Below are positions 51,351 to 61,465 of a stretch of 64,000 nucleotides of DNA, piece after piece (position 1 is the stretch's first letter; each line of letters starts with the position of its first letter). Source of the stretch: CBDFKU01 sp965248975. Lineage in GTDB: Bacteria; Chloroflexota; Dehalococcoidia; Lucifugimonadales; JAGWBF01. Under the pieces are notes generated by a model. The model was not told the origin of the DNA. It ran no database searches and saw only the letters and a list, made by a program, of their open reading frames with translations. Made by a program: the position numbers and the translations under genes. The stretch lies in the NCBI GenBank assembly GCA_965248975.1, contig CBDFKU010000014.1, positions 124,001 through 188,000 on the forward strand, given 5' to 3'.

Positions 51351-51680
51351 CTATTTCGGCGGAAGGGTGGAGACGAACTTCAGCCCACGGTCCACCCACT
51401 CCCGAAGGCGCGGGTCGGAGTCGAGGCCCTGCGGCTCGACGTACACGAACCCCTTCATCGGCCTGCCGGTAAAGTCCATGGGTCTTGCGTGAGGCTGAGA
51501 GAGGGAGTCCTCGTACTGGTCGGGCCCGACCCGGACCATTAGATTCCCGCCCTCGACGCCACAGCACATGTGGCCGTGGACCATGAACGCCAGGCCGCCG
51601 AACATCTTCTTCTCCGTCACGCCAGGCTGATCCTGCAAAGCCTCTCGTAGTCGTTGGGACAGACCTTCGTCGTAAGCCAT
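51351..51680 (-). CDS. TfoX N-terminal domain protein
   Basis: 109 residues matching the TfoX_N domain: EKKMFGGLAFMVHGHMCCGV, then LMVRVGPDQYEDSL and RPMKGFVYVEP. In gammaproteobacteria TfoX regulates competence, but stand-alone TfoX_N proteins like this one occur widely with no known role. Monocistronic by position, 23 bases after the DUF35 gene on the same strand. Confidence 0.87.
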   Translation of the reverse strand: MAYDEGLSQRLREALQDQPGVTEKKMFGGLAFMVHGHMCCGVEGGNLMVRVGPDQYEDSLSQPHARPMDFTGRPMKGFVYVEPQGLDSDPRLREWVDRGLKFVSTLPPK

Positions 51681-51702
51681 ATCTCTGCTCCGGGTTCAGG
51701 GC

Positions 51703-52206
51703 CTAGATGGGGTAGCGCCACACCGGGCCCTGGGGAGGCTCCTCGGAGAGTCGGAACTGGGGTAGGGTAAGCCCGTTGTCCAGGTCTAGGAAGGCCACCT
51801 CCACTCGTTTGCCGATGGCCACGTTCTCCTCTGCCTCAGGCTCCATGTCCTTGTCCAGGAGGTTGGCGGTGATGCGCAGCCCGTCTTCCGGCCCTGGCTG
51901 ACCCCTCTGCTCGTCCAACTCCACCAGCACGATGGCAAAGGGGACCCATTCTCGGAAGCCGGGGAGAACGGTATGGGCGACGATCTGGTAGCTGTAGATG
52001 GTCCCCTTGCCGCTGACCGTGTACCACTCCCAGTTCAGCGAGGAGCACCAGGGGCATCCCGGTCCGGGCTCACCACGGAGTAGGCCGCAGTCCAGGCACC
52101 GCCTGACCGCCAGGCGATGCTCCCGGGCTGCCTCGAAGTAGCCTGTATGCTCGCTGTCGTTTTCCGGGATGTTCAGGCTTAGCCCACGGTACTCGTACAC
52201 CGGCAT
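51703..52206 (-). CDS. DUF35/OB-fold zinc-ribbon protein, partner of the adjacent thiolase
   Basis: 167 residues from ATG 52206 (AGGAGG upstream). A rubredoxin-like zinc ribbon with two Cys pairs (RRCLDCGLLRGEPGPGCPWC, near 35-54) precedes an OB fold (GKGTIYSYQIVAHTVLPGF, FAIVLVELDE). In studied systems such proteins bridge a thiolase-like enzyme and a partner enzyme, channelling acyl-CoA. The upstream thiolase ends five bases before this ATG, so they form one unit. Confidence 0.88.
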   Translation of the reverse strand: MPVYEYRGLSLNIPENDSEHTGYFEAAREHRLAVRRCLDCGLLRGEPGPGCPWCSSLNWEWYTVSGKGTIYSYQIVAHTVLPGFREWVPFAIVLVELDEQRGQPGPEDGLRITANLLDKDMEPEAEENVAIGKRVEVAFLDLDNGLTLPQFRLSEEPPQGPVWRYPI

Positions 52207-52211
52207 TGGTC

Positions 52212-53435
52212 CTACCTCCTGAGGATGAGCGCACTCCCGTAGGCCGGGGTGCCCCATCCCAGATTCATGGTGATCTCGGCGTCCTTCACCTGGCGACACC
52301 TTCCCTCGGAGTAATCGTAGCTATGTAGGCCCTCTTGCCAGCGCGGGCAGTAGTCGTCCACAGTACCCCGAAGCTGCCGTACGTTCTCGATGACCATGTT
52401 CATCCCGTGGGTGTAAGCCTCGCACAGGTGTCCGCCGCTGGTGTTGTTGGGCCGCTTGCCGCCGAGATTGATGGTGCCGCTGGAGACGTAGTCCTTGCCC
52501 TCCCCCTTCTTGCAGAAGCCGTAGTCCTCGAACTGCATAAGCACGGTGTAGGTGAAGGCGTCGTAGCAGCCGGTGACGTCGATGTCCTCGGGGGTGAGGT
52601 CGGCCATTCCGAACAGCCTGGGGGCGATGTACCCGCCGGCGGCTTCGGTGATGGGGCCGTGCTGGTAGTGGAAGTCGCCTCCGGGCCTGCCGACACGGCC
52701 CTGGCCGGCCACCACGTATACGGGTCGGTGTTTCAGGTCCCGGGCTCGTTCGGCGGAGGTGACGATAATGCAGGTGGCGTTGTCCGTCTCCAGGCAGCAG
52801 TCCAGCAGGTGGGCGCAGGGCTTGACGATCCACCGTGAGTTCAAGACATCTTCCACGGTGACCCTCTGCTTCATGACCGCCTTCGGGTTATTGCTGGCGT
52901 GGTTGCTGTGGGCCGCCTTGATGCCCGCCAAGTGCTCGTTGGTGACGCCATACTCCATCATGTGCCGAGTGAAGGCGAAGGCGAAGCGCTGGACGGGGCT
53001 CATGATGCCGTAGGGACGCTGCCCCAGCTCGATGCCTTCGGCGGCGCCCCAAAAAGCGCCACCCTGTCCCATTCGTGTCTGAGAGAAGCCGTTCATGGAG
53101 CGGTAGATAGCCACCGTCTGGCACATCCCGCCCTCGATGGCGCCCATGGCCAGACACACTAGGGCCTCGGTGCTGGACCCCCCTCCGCGCACGTCCATGA
53201 AGAAGTTGGGGCGAATGCCCAGGTCCCCGACTACCGTCGTGGACGGCGTGGAGTCCCCGGTCTGGTAGCTCATCACGCCGTCCACGTCTTGGGCGCTGAG
53301 CCCGGCGTCGTCCATCCCTTTGTGCAGCGCCTCGACCGCCATGGCCCGGGTGCTGCGACCCGATCCCCGGGTGTACTCCGTCTCACCCACTCCCACGATG
53401 CAGTACTTGTCCCGAAACGGGTTGCTCAGGGCCAT
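52212..53435 (-). CDS. Thiolase-like protein (SCP2-type/lipid-transfer)
   Basis: 407 residues with the thiolase fold: AVEALHKGMDDAGLSAQDVD, DVRGGGSSTEALVCLAMGAI, SAERARDLKHRP, and the C-terminal GGHLCEAYTHGMNMV plus LGWGTPAYGSALIL. The position of the nucleophilic Cys in true thiolases is occupied by a Ser/Thr context (GGGSSTEAL), so it may catalyse a retro-aldol or non-decarboxylating step as in the SCP2-type enzymes that pair with DUF35 proteins. Steroid or acyl side-chain degradation is possible. Confidence 0.88.
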   Translation of the reverse strand: MALSNPFRDKYCIVGVGETEYTRGSGRSTRAMAVEALHKGMDDAGLSAQDVDGVMSYQTGDSTPSTTVVGDLGIRPNFFMDVRGGGSSTEALVCLAMGAIEGGMCQTVAIYRSMNGFSQTRMGQGGAFWGAAEGIELGQRPYGIMSPVQRFAFAFTRHMMEYGVTNEHLAGIKAAHSNHASNNPKAVMKQRVTVEDVLNSRWIVKPCAHLLDCCLETDNATCIIVTSAERARDLKHRPVYVVAGQGRVGRPGGDFHYQHGPITEAAGGYIAPRLFGMADLTPEDIDVTGCYDAFTYTVLMQFEDYGFCKKGEGKDYVSSGTINLGGKRPNNTSGGHLCEAYTHGMNMVIENVRQLRGTVDDYCPRWQEGLHSYDYSEGRCRQVKDAEITMNLGWGTPAYGSALILRR

Positions 53436-53508
53436 CGGGCGCTCATCTCCCTAAGACTTCCCAGGATGTGCCTGTAGATGTTATCACGAGAGGATGGCCG
53501 GCGCCATA

Positions 53509-54501
53509 TTAGGCGCCCGATATCTCTTGCCACACCATGGCGGCGGCTCCCAGCAGGCCTACCTCGTCGCCCAGGGGGCTGACCTCCAGACGGAAGCCCA
53601 GCCTGCGTATGTGGTCCATGGCGTGGGTCTGGATGTACGATTCTACCTGTGGCTTGAGGTAGTCCCAGTTGTTGGAGACGCCGCCCCCAAGGACGATGAC
53701 ATCCGGGTTGAAGATGTGCAAGACGTTCACCAGGCCGGTGCCCAGCGCGGCGGCCACGTCCTCCAGGATCTCCCGGGCCAGGGCGTCACCCCCGCGGGCG
53801 GCCTCGAACACCGTCGCGGAGGAGACCTTGTCCAGATCTCCGGAGACCATCCCCGCCATCACAGAGTCCCTCTTCTCCCGCAGAAGGCCACGAGCCGTGT
53901 CGCCGATGGCCGTGCCCGAGGCGATGGACTCCAGGCACCCGACCTGTCCGCACTTGCACCTGGGTCCGTTCCGGTCGACGGACATGTGGCCGAGTTCGCC
54001 GGCCATGCCGTTGGCTCCCATCATTGGGCGGCCCTGTATGACGACTCCCCCTCCTATACCGGTGCTGATGGTCATGTACACCAGCATCCGGGCTCCCAGG
54101 CCGGCACCGTAGGTGTACTCGCCAAGAGCCGCCAGGGTCGCGTCGTTGCCGGAAAGCACCGGGCCGCTGACCTTCCGCTGCATAAGGGACTTCAGGGAGA
54201 CGCCGTCCAGCGCCGACAGGTTGGGAGGGCTGTACATTATTCCGGTTTCCGGGTCTATCGGGCCGGCCAGGCCCATGCCTATCCCGGCGATCCTCCCCTG
54301 GTCCACGCGGGAGATGGCATCGTCGATGGCCGCCTCCACCCGTGCGATCAGCGCGTCCTTCCCTTCGCCGGCGCCGCTGGGCCTCCGGTCCCTCCAGAGA
54401 AGCTGGCCGCCCGGCGTGGCCAGGGCGGCCCTCACCTGGGTGCCGCCAAGGTCGATCACAACCGCGACGGGCTCTCCCGGAGACTGGGATCCCTCTGCCA
54501 T
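53509..54501 (-). CDS. ROK family sugar kinase (glucokinase-like)
   Basis: 330 residues. The N-terminal phosphate loop is VIDLGGTQVRAAL, followed by GIGMGLAGPIDPETG, LSGNDATLAALGE (catalytic Asp), GTGIGGGVVIQGR and the ROK zinc motif HMSVDRNGPRCKCGQVGCLE (near 170). The last section has NPDVIVLGGGVSNNW. Probable glucose phosphorylation in the cytoplasm. No sugar genes adjoin; it lies 28 bases downstream of the thioredoxin gene on the same strand. Confidence 0.9.
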   Translation of the reverse strand: MAEGSQSPGEPVAVVIDLGGTQVRAALATPGGQLLWRDRRPSGAGEGKDALIARVEAAIDDAISRVDQGRIAGIGMGLAGPIDPETGIMYSPPNLSALDGVSLKSLMQRKVSGPVLSGNDATLAALGEYTYGAGLGARMLVYMTISTGIGGGVVIQGRPMMGANGMAGELGHMSVDRNGPRCKCGQVGCLESIASGTAIGDTARGLLREKRDSVMAGMVSGDLDKVSSATVFEAARGGDALAREILEDVAAALGTGLVNVLHIFNPDVIVLGGGVSNNWDYLKPQVESYIQTHAMDHIRRLGFRLEVSPLGDEVGLLGAAAMVWQEISGA

Positions 54502-54529
54502 ACGGCCACCGTCCCTTTCCGCGCTAGGT

Positions 54530-55165
54530 CTAACCGTCCGCCTGGTCGAGGGTTTGGGTAGCGAGGAGGCTATCCAGGGCCTCCCTCAGCGCGTCCGGCT
54601 CCATCGGACCCACGAACTTGCGCACCACGTTCCCCTGGCTGTCTATGAAGAACTTCTCGGGGATTCCGGCGACTCCGTAATCTATCCCTATGCGGCCCCT
54701 GTCGTCCACCAGGTTGGGGAAATCCAGGCCGAAGCTCTCTACGTACTGGCGCACCTCGCCGGGGCTGTCCCATATGGCCACGCCGACGAACTCCACGTTC
54801 CTGTCCCGGTACTCCCGGTAAACCTGGGCCAAGGACGGCGCTTCGCGGCGGCATGGTGGGCACCAGGAGGACCAGAAGTCCAGCATGACAACTTTCCCCC
54901 GCAGCGCGGAGAGGTCCACCGGGTTTCCATCGAGGCCCATGACGGCGAACTGGGGGGCAGCCCGCTGCTGGATGTCTATCTCGCCGAAGTCGCTGTTGAT
55001 ACCCAGGCCCCCGGGATGCCCGACCGACTGGGCCATCGCCCAACCCATGAGGGCGAAGAGAGCGCCGACGGCCACCACCGAAACGGCTATGAGCAGGTTG
55101 CGTTTTCTGGTGCCGCCCCCTACTTCTGCCGGACCGGTCTGACCCACGTCGTGGCTTTCCGCCAA
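54530..55165 (-). CDS. Membrane-anchored TlpA/ResA/CcmG-type thioredoxin
   Basis: 211 residues. One TM segment at about 22-45 (NLLIAVSVVAVGALFALMGW) is followed by a thioredoxin domain with WCPPCRREAPSL (about 100) and the cis-Pro region GVAGIPEKFFIDSQG. The domain faces outside and would reduce apocytochrome cysteines before haem attachment. Context with ccmF and ccmH supports a CcmG role. Five bases separate it from the upstream 401-residue gene. Confidence 0.9.
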   Translation of the reverse strand: MAESHDVGQTGPAEVGGGTRKRNLLIAVSVVAVGALFALMGWAMAQSVGHPGGLGINSDFGEIDIQQRAAPQFAVMGLDGNPVDLSALRGKVVMLDFWSSWCPPCRREAPSLAQVYREYRDRNVEFVGVAIWDSPGEVRQYVESFGLDFPNLVDDRGRIGIDYGVAGIPEKFFIDSQGNVVRKFVGPMEPDALREALDSLLATQTLDQADG

Positions 55166-55170
55166 CGGGT

Positions 55171-56376
55171 CTACCTCTCCTCCAACGGCGTTGCGGGTCC
55201 CGGGAGCTGGCCCTCTCGCTGTCGCTGTTCGTATTCCGCCTGAGGGATTCCCTCCTGTAGGTCGCCTGGACGAACCAGGCCGTCGTGGAGGTCACTCTCC
55301 CCCCCTTCGGCAGGCGCAGGGCCCGCCGCCCCGGCAATGGAGGCGATGGGAGCCATCGGAGCCTGACGGGCAAACAGCCCGTATAGCAGCAAGGATGCCA
55401 GCACCAGCCCCACGGCCGCCGGGATACCGATCCTGAAATAAGGGCCGTCGGTCACGGCGTCGCCCAGCCGGCTCAGAGCGCCCGGCTCGGACAGGCCATC
55501 GACGTGCAGAGTCAGCCTGCTCCCTTGATCCATATCGGTGGCTCCCCAGACGCGGTAGGACTTGCCCTCGGACTCTGCCGGCTCCAACGGGGTCAGCGGA
55601 GATGGCTGGCGGAGCGTTCCCAGGCCCTCCTCCAGCAGCAGCCGGAAGGACTCGACTCCCATGGGAAAGGAACGATTCAGCTCCAGGCTGCCGTTCTCGT
55701 ATGGGACCAGGTACCTGTAGGTCACCTGGTGGGCTCCTGGGGTCACCGGCGCCGTCAGGGCGAAGCCAGATCCCACGTCGATGATCTCGCCCCCAGGGAG
55801 GTCGGAGGATACCTCCGGCTGGCTCGTGCCGGCGCCCAGGGAAAACCGCAGAAAGTTCATGTTCGCCGGTTGGGCCAGGTCGGGCACGAAGGTCCGGTCT
55901 CCTCTGTTGGTCAGGGTGACCACAGCGAAGGCGGCCAGGTTGCCGCTGTCGCCCTCGATCTTCCTGAGCAGAAGAAAGTCTGCCCCCACATGGATGTCTT
56001 CCAGACTTCTGATGGTCTCGTAGACCGTCAGCTCCACGGGCGCCTCGAGGGCCGCCGGTTCCAGCTGGATGCTGTAGGGGACATCCAGATAGCTGGCGGT
56101 AAGGGCGTACGTGGAGTCTTCCTCCACGGCGACGTCCTGGAACCTGAAACTGCCGTCCGCGTCGGTGGCGCCGCTGGTCAGGTCAAGGTCCCCGTTTTCC
56201 CTTATGACGTGCAAGATCACCTCAAGGCCACCCGGCGCAGGCTCACCCTGGGTCCCATTGACGATCCGTCCGGTGACGGCCGATTCCTCGGCGTGGGCGT
56301 CGCCAGACGTCGACAGGAGCAGCACGAGGGTCAGTCCGGCGAGCGCGATGGGCAGCGACGGGTGCCGGATCCTCAA
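55171..56376 (-). CDS. Secreted/membrane protein with a carboxypeptidase-regulatory-like domain
   Basis: 401 residues. A signal peptide (about 1-29, ending AHA) precedes a carboxypeptidase regulatory-like beta-sandwich: GRIVNGTQGEPAPGGLEVIL, TDADGSFRFQDVAVEEDSTY. A longer beta-rich region follows, with a C-terminal TM helix (GIPAAVGLVLASLLLYGLFA) and a cytoplasmic acidic tail. It sits inside the cytochrome maturation run, overlapping the CcmI-like gene by four bases. The role is unknown; it might hold apocytochromes or copper near the maturation complex. Confidence 0.65.
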   Translation of the reverse strand: MRIRHPSLPIALAGLTLVLLLSTSGDAHAEESAVTGRIVNGTQGEPAPGGLEVILHVIRENGDLDLTSGATDADGSFRFQDVAVEEDSTYALTASYLDVPYSIQLEPAALEAPVELTVYETIRSLEDIHVGADFLLLRKIEGDSGNLAAFAVVTLTNRGDRTFVPDLAQPANMNFLRFSLGAGTSQPEVSSDLPGGEIIDVGSGFALTAPVTPGAHQVTYRYLVPYENGSLELNRSFPMGVESFRLLLEEGLGTLRQPSPLTPLEPAESEGKSYRVWGATDMDQGSRLTLHVDGLSEPGALSRLGDAVTDGPYFRIGIPAAVGLVLASLLLYGLFARQAPMAPIASIAGAAGPAPAEGGESDLHDGLVRPGDLQEGIPQAEYEQRQREGQLPGPATPLEER

Positions 56377-56660
56377 GGCCCTTCCTCCGAGGCCTTCTCC
56401 TGCTCCTCCCTGTCCCGCAACGCGGCAGCGGCACGGAGGCGGTAAACGTGCAGGCGCTTGCGATACTCCTCCTCCTCCACGGCTCCCAGCTCGTACTCCA
56501 GTTGCAGGGTCTTGATCTCCTCGTATATCGGCTCAGGCCTTCCATCCCCTAGATGGTCCCGGGAGTCTGCAGCGGGCTTCATGCGTAACCGCACCAGAAA
56601 GGGATATAGCACCACTGCGATGATGAGGATGGCCAGGAGGACGCCTATCAGGACGGCCAT
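56373..56660 (-). CDS. Short CcmI-like membrane protein
   Basis: 95 residues. An N-terminal TM segment (VLIGVLLAILIIAVVLYPFL) is followed by a charged helix with LQLEYELGAVEEEEYRKR, the SHOCT/CcmI-like coil seen in short cytochrome-biogenesis proteins. The ATGA overlap with the downstream gene indicates coupled translation. Naming as CcmI-like rests on topology and context. Confidence 0.6.
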   Translation of the reverse strand: MAVLIGVLLAILIIAVVLYPFLVRLRMKPAADSRDHLGDGRPEPIYEEIKTLQLEYELGAVEEEEYRKRLHVYRLRAAAALRDREEQEKASEEGP

Positions 56661-56781
56661 GGGTCGGAAGACTCCCTTTTCTCGACGCGGTGCCGACCCG
56701 CGTTGAATGCGAAGCCGAACTCGCAGATATTATACGATATCTGCGTAGGAACGGAGCCCCGGATCTATCGTTGCCTGAGGG

Positions 56782-57105
56782 TCAGGCGTTCTGACCGGCC
56801 AGTTTGTTTAGCTCACTCTGGGTGATGATCCACACTATAGGGCTGAAGATCAGCCAGAGGATGAACGTAAGCAGCGCGTTAAATCTTCCGTCGGTCACGG
56901 CTTCCACAGCCCGGCTATACTTCCATATGGCGTAGTAGTTGGCTATGGGTATAAACAGCAGAAAGGTCCAGAGGCCGGCACTGCCGTCCAACTTTTTGTA
57001 TTCGATCATCTCCTTGGAGGTAACGTAGAACCAGTATATCCCGTAGATAGTGAAGGTGACGATGTACAGCAGGACCTGCATCACCATGTTGCGGCGCTTG
57101 ATCAT
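56782..57105 (-). CDS. DUF4234 family membrane protein
   Basis: 107 residues with three hydrophobic segments. The family opening MIKRRNMVMQVLLYIVTFTI and GIYWFYVTSKEM is followed by LLFIPIANYYAIWKYSRAVE. Function unknown; it sits between ccmF and the CcmI-like gene on the same strand. AAAGGAGC upstream of the ATG is a good ribosome site. Confidence 0.82.
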   Translation of the reverse strand: MIKRRNMVMQVLLYIVTFTIYGIYWFYVTSKEMIEYKKLDGSAGLWTFLLFIPIANYYAIWKYSRAVEAVTDGRFNALLTFILWLIFSPIVWIITQSELNKLAGQNA

Positions 57106-57161
57106 ATCCTAGCTCCTTTCTTCCGGCTGGTTAGGCTAATGCCCTGAACGGGTTCGGCCGC

Positions 57162-59183
<2,022 letters not shown>

Positions 59184-59186
59184 GGT

Positions 59187-59702
59187 CTAACCCCGTCGCT
59201 CTGTCTCTTCAGGATCCTCGTGATGGAACCCCAGCTCCCGGTCCACTGCGGAGAGGTAGGGCTGCAGCTCTCCCTCCGGAGGGAGGTCGCTCTCTTCGCG
59301 ACCCCGGTCGCTCCTCCACATGGACCTCAGGACCAGCAGGAGCACGATCGCGCCGCCCGCCACCCCCACCGGCGGCACGATCCAGGCCACCAGGTTCGCC
59401 CCGGACTTAGGTGGCGACGCCAGCACATCTTCGCCGTAGCGGTCGGCGAAGAACCGGAGGACGCGCTGGCGGTCCCAACCTTCCCCTAGCTTCTCCCTGA
59501 CCAGGGCCCTCATCTGATAGGCCAACTCGACCTGGGCCTGGTCGATGGTCTCCCCGGGGCACACGGGACACATCAGGCTCCGGTCGATGGACTGGGCCCT
59601 CTCCTCCAGGGAGGCGGGCTCGCCATCGCCGCAGGCTCCGGCGATGAGAGCCAGCAAGGCGACACCAGAGACCAAGGTCAGCGGAAGGTATTTTCGGGGC
59701 AT
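59187..59702 (-). CDS. ccmH: Cytochrome c-type biogenesis protein CcmH (CcmL)
   Basis: 171 residues from ATG 59702. A lipobox-like LIAGAC follows the signal segment. The redox motif is SLMCPVCPGETIDQAQVELA (here C-P-V-C) and the rest is typical: REKLGEGWDRQRVLRFFADRYGEDVL, then a TM helix (IVPPVGVAGGAIVLLLVL). It keeps apocytochrome cysteines reduced for haem ligation by CcmF. Longer in-frame N-terminal extension has no support. Confidence 0.92.
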   Translation of the reverse strand: MPRKYLPLTLVSGVALLALIAGACGDGEPASLEERAQSIDRSLMCPVCPGETIDQAQVELAYQMRALVREKLGEGWDRQRVLRFFADRYGEDVLASPPKSGANLVAWIVPPVGVAGGAIVLLLVLRSMWRSDRGREESDLPPEGELQPYLSAVDRELGFHHEDPEETERRG

Positions 59703-59962
59703 TTTTCCGGTAAGCTCCCGGGACAATCCTGCGTTAACACGATGTGCAAGTTTTCTCCCATGTGGCCCCTTCGGACAGCTCCGGGCAAGCTCCGAGCGGA
59801 GCGAAGGGTCTGGATGGTTGGGCAAACGAGCACTCCCAGTCTATCACAGAGGGTCTGATGCAAGTTAGGCAGAAGAAGTTCTATAAGGTTGGGGAGGCTA
59901 TAAGTCGTCGGATTCAGATGGAGAGTCAGGGAGCTATCCTGGCGGTCGAACCTGGGCCCGCG

Positions 59963-60907
59963 CTACTTCTGTTCCAGCAGAAACTGCACCAGCTCCTCTA
60001 TCTGGGCCTCGGTCAGACTCTCCGTGATGCTGTTGGTCATCAGGCCCGCCGTTGCCCTGTCCACGCCCTCTGCGACGAAGGCTTCGGGGTCCTTGACGGC
60101 CTCGCGGATGTAGTCTTCCGCCGACACTCCGGGCTTCCTGTTCGCTGCATCGGTCCCGATGTGGGTGAGATCGGGGCCGATGAGCCCGTTGGCCGTCCCC
60201 TCGATGGCGTGGCACTGGCTGCACCACAAGGCCTGTGGGGGCACGTTTTCCGGGACCCCACAGAAGATTCCCTTGCCGCCGGGGGCGTCGGGCGGGCAAT
60301 CGGCGACGCCGCCATCGCCGTCACCGTCGGTGGGCCCCTGTAGGGTGCGGATGTAGTTTACCAGCAGCCAGCGTTCCTCCACGGACAGGAGCTTGTCGAA
60401 GGAGGGCATCACCGTAACGCCGTTGGTTATCCAGCCGAACAGGCCCACGTCCTCCTGGTTCACCACGAAGTCGTCGGTGAGGTCCGGTGTAATCGCGTAG
60501 GGCCGTTCGTCGGTGCCGTAGTTGTACTTCCGCTTCATGGTGCGGAGTACGGCGCCGTCGCCCTTACCCTCAACTCCGTGGCAGAAGACGCAGTTGGCGG
60601 CGAATAGCCGCCCGCCCTCCTCCACCCGCTGGCCGGCGATGGGGTTCTCCGCCGAAGCCAGTTCCCTGCCAGTGATGGGTACCGCGCTCTCAGGTGGCGA
60701 CAGGCGGGGCGGCTCGTAGGCTCCGTAGGATTGCTGATAGTGCATCTCGTAGAAGAAGTCCAGGGGATAGGTGCCGTTGGCGCAGCTCGCCCCCAGCAGG
60801 CCGGCGACGGCAACGACCGCCAGCAGCCCGAGCCTGCCCGGCCCGGACGCAAAGCGGCTGCGCAGCCCCCGCAGGACCTCGCCCGTTCTATCCGCCCTCG
60901 AGCTCAA
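59963..60907 (-). CDS. Diheme cytochrome c, alternative complex III subunit (ActE-like)
   Basis: 314 residues. An N-terminal signal segment ends at LLGASC, a probable lipid anchor. The region YPLDFFYEMHYQQSYGAYEP and the following RELASAENPI resemble the ActE entry. Haem c sites are CVFCHGVEG (near 105) and CSQCHAIEG (near 229), two cytochrome c folds in one chain, whereas ActE is usually monohaem. It overlaps the DUF3341 gene by four bases, so belongs to the alternative complex III operon that passes electrons from quinol to cytochrome c. Confidence 0.85.
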   Translation of the reverse strand: MSSRADRTGEVLRGLRSRFASGPGRLGLLAVVAVAGLLGASCANGTYPLDFFYEMHYQQSYGAYEPPRLSPPESAVPITGRELASAENPIAGQRVEEGGRLFAANCVFCHGVEGKGDGAVLRTMKRKYNYGTDERPYAITPDLTDDFVVNQEDVGLFGWITNGVTVMPSFDKLLSVEERWLLVNYIRTLQGPTDGDGDGGVADCPPDAPGGKGIFCGVPENVPPQALWCSQCHAIEGTANGLIGPDLTHIGTDAANRKPGVSAEDYIREAVKDPEAFVAEGVDRATAGLMTNSITESLTEAQIEELVQFLLEQK

Positions 60908-61419
60908 TCGGCCTCTCCGCGCTTGATGTCCACCGCACCTGCCTGGGTGAGGGCCTGCTCCACCTGGCCCACTTGGCCCTCCTCGCAGGTCACGATCACT
61001 CCGATGTAGCCTTGGGTGATTCGGTCGTCGTAGAGCCCCAGCTTGGGCTTGGGCAGACGAGACTCGAAGATGATCCCCAGGACGGTGAACAGGATGGCCC
61101 CCAGCATGGTCCCCTCGTAGGTCACGATGGCCATAGGCGGCAGCGACAGGATGGGCTTACCGCCTGTGACCAGGGGGTAAGCCATCTGGGTCATGGAGGT
61201 GAGCAGGATGCCCGCCGTCAGTCCGCAGAGCGCCCCCACGAAGGGAAAGACGTAGAGGCGGTGGGAGCTGTGGCGCTCCCCGAAGGCGCCTTCGGGATAG
61301 GGTGCCCCGGTGAGGAAGTCGTAGTCCTCGTTGGTCAGGCCGACGCCTTGCAGGGCGTCCCCCGCTTCGGCGGCGTAGTTGGCGTCGCCATACAATCCCA
61401 GGACAGATACTTTTGCCAT
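60904..61419 (-). CDS. actD: Alternative complex III subunit ActD (DUF3341)
   Basis: 171 residues with the DUF3341 layout: ferredoxin-like N-terminus with YAAEAGDALQGVGLTNEDYD, PYPEGAFGERHSSHRLYVFP, two TM helices (VGALCGLTAGILLTSM; MLGAILFTVLGIIFESRLPK), and a C-terminal strand pair ending at VDIKRGEAD. Integral subunit of the quinol:cytochrome c oxidoreductase. Follows the NrfD-like genes and overlaps the cytochrome gene. Confidence 0.92.
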   Translation of the reverse strand: MAKVSVLGLYGDANYAAEAGDALQGVGLTNEDYDFLTGAPYPEGAFGERHSSHRLYVFPFVGALCGLTAGILLTSMTQMAYPLVTGGKPILSLPPMAIVTYEGTMLGAILFTVLGIIFESRLPKPKLGLYDDRITQGYIGVIVTCEEGQVGQVEQALTQAGAVDIKRGEAD

Positions 61420-61465
61420 CGTGTCAACCTCCTCCCTCTCCCGAACTTGTCGGGGTGAGGGACAG

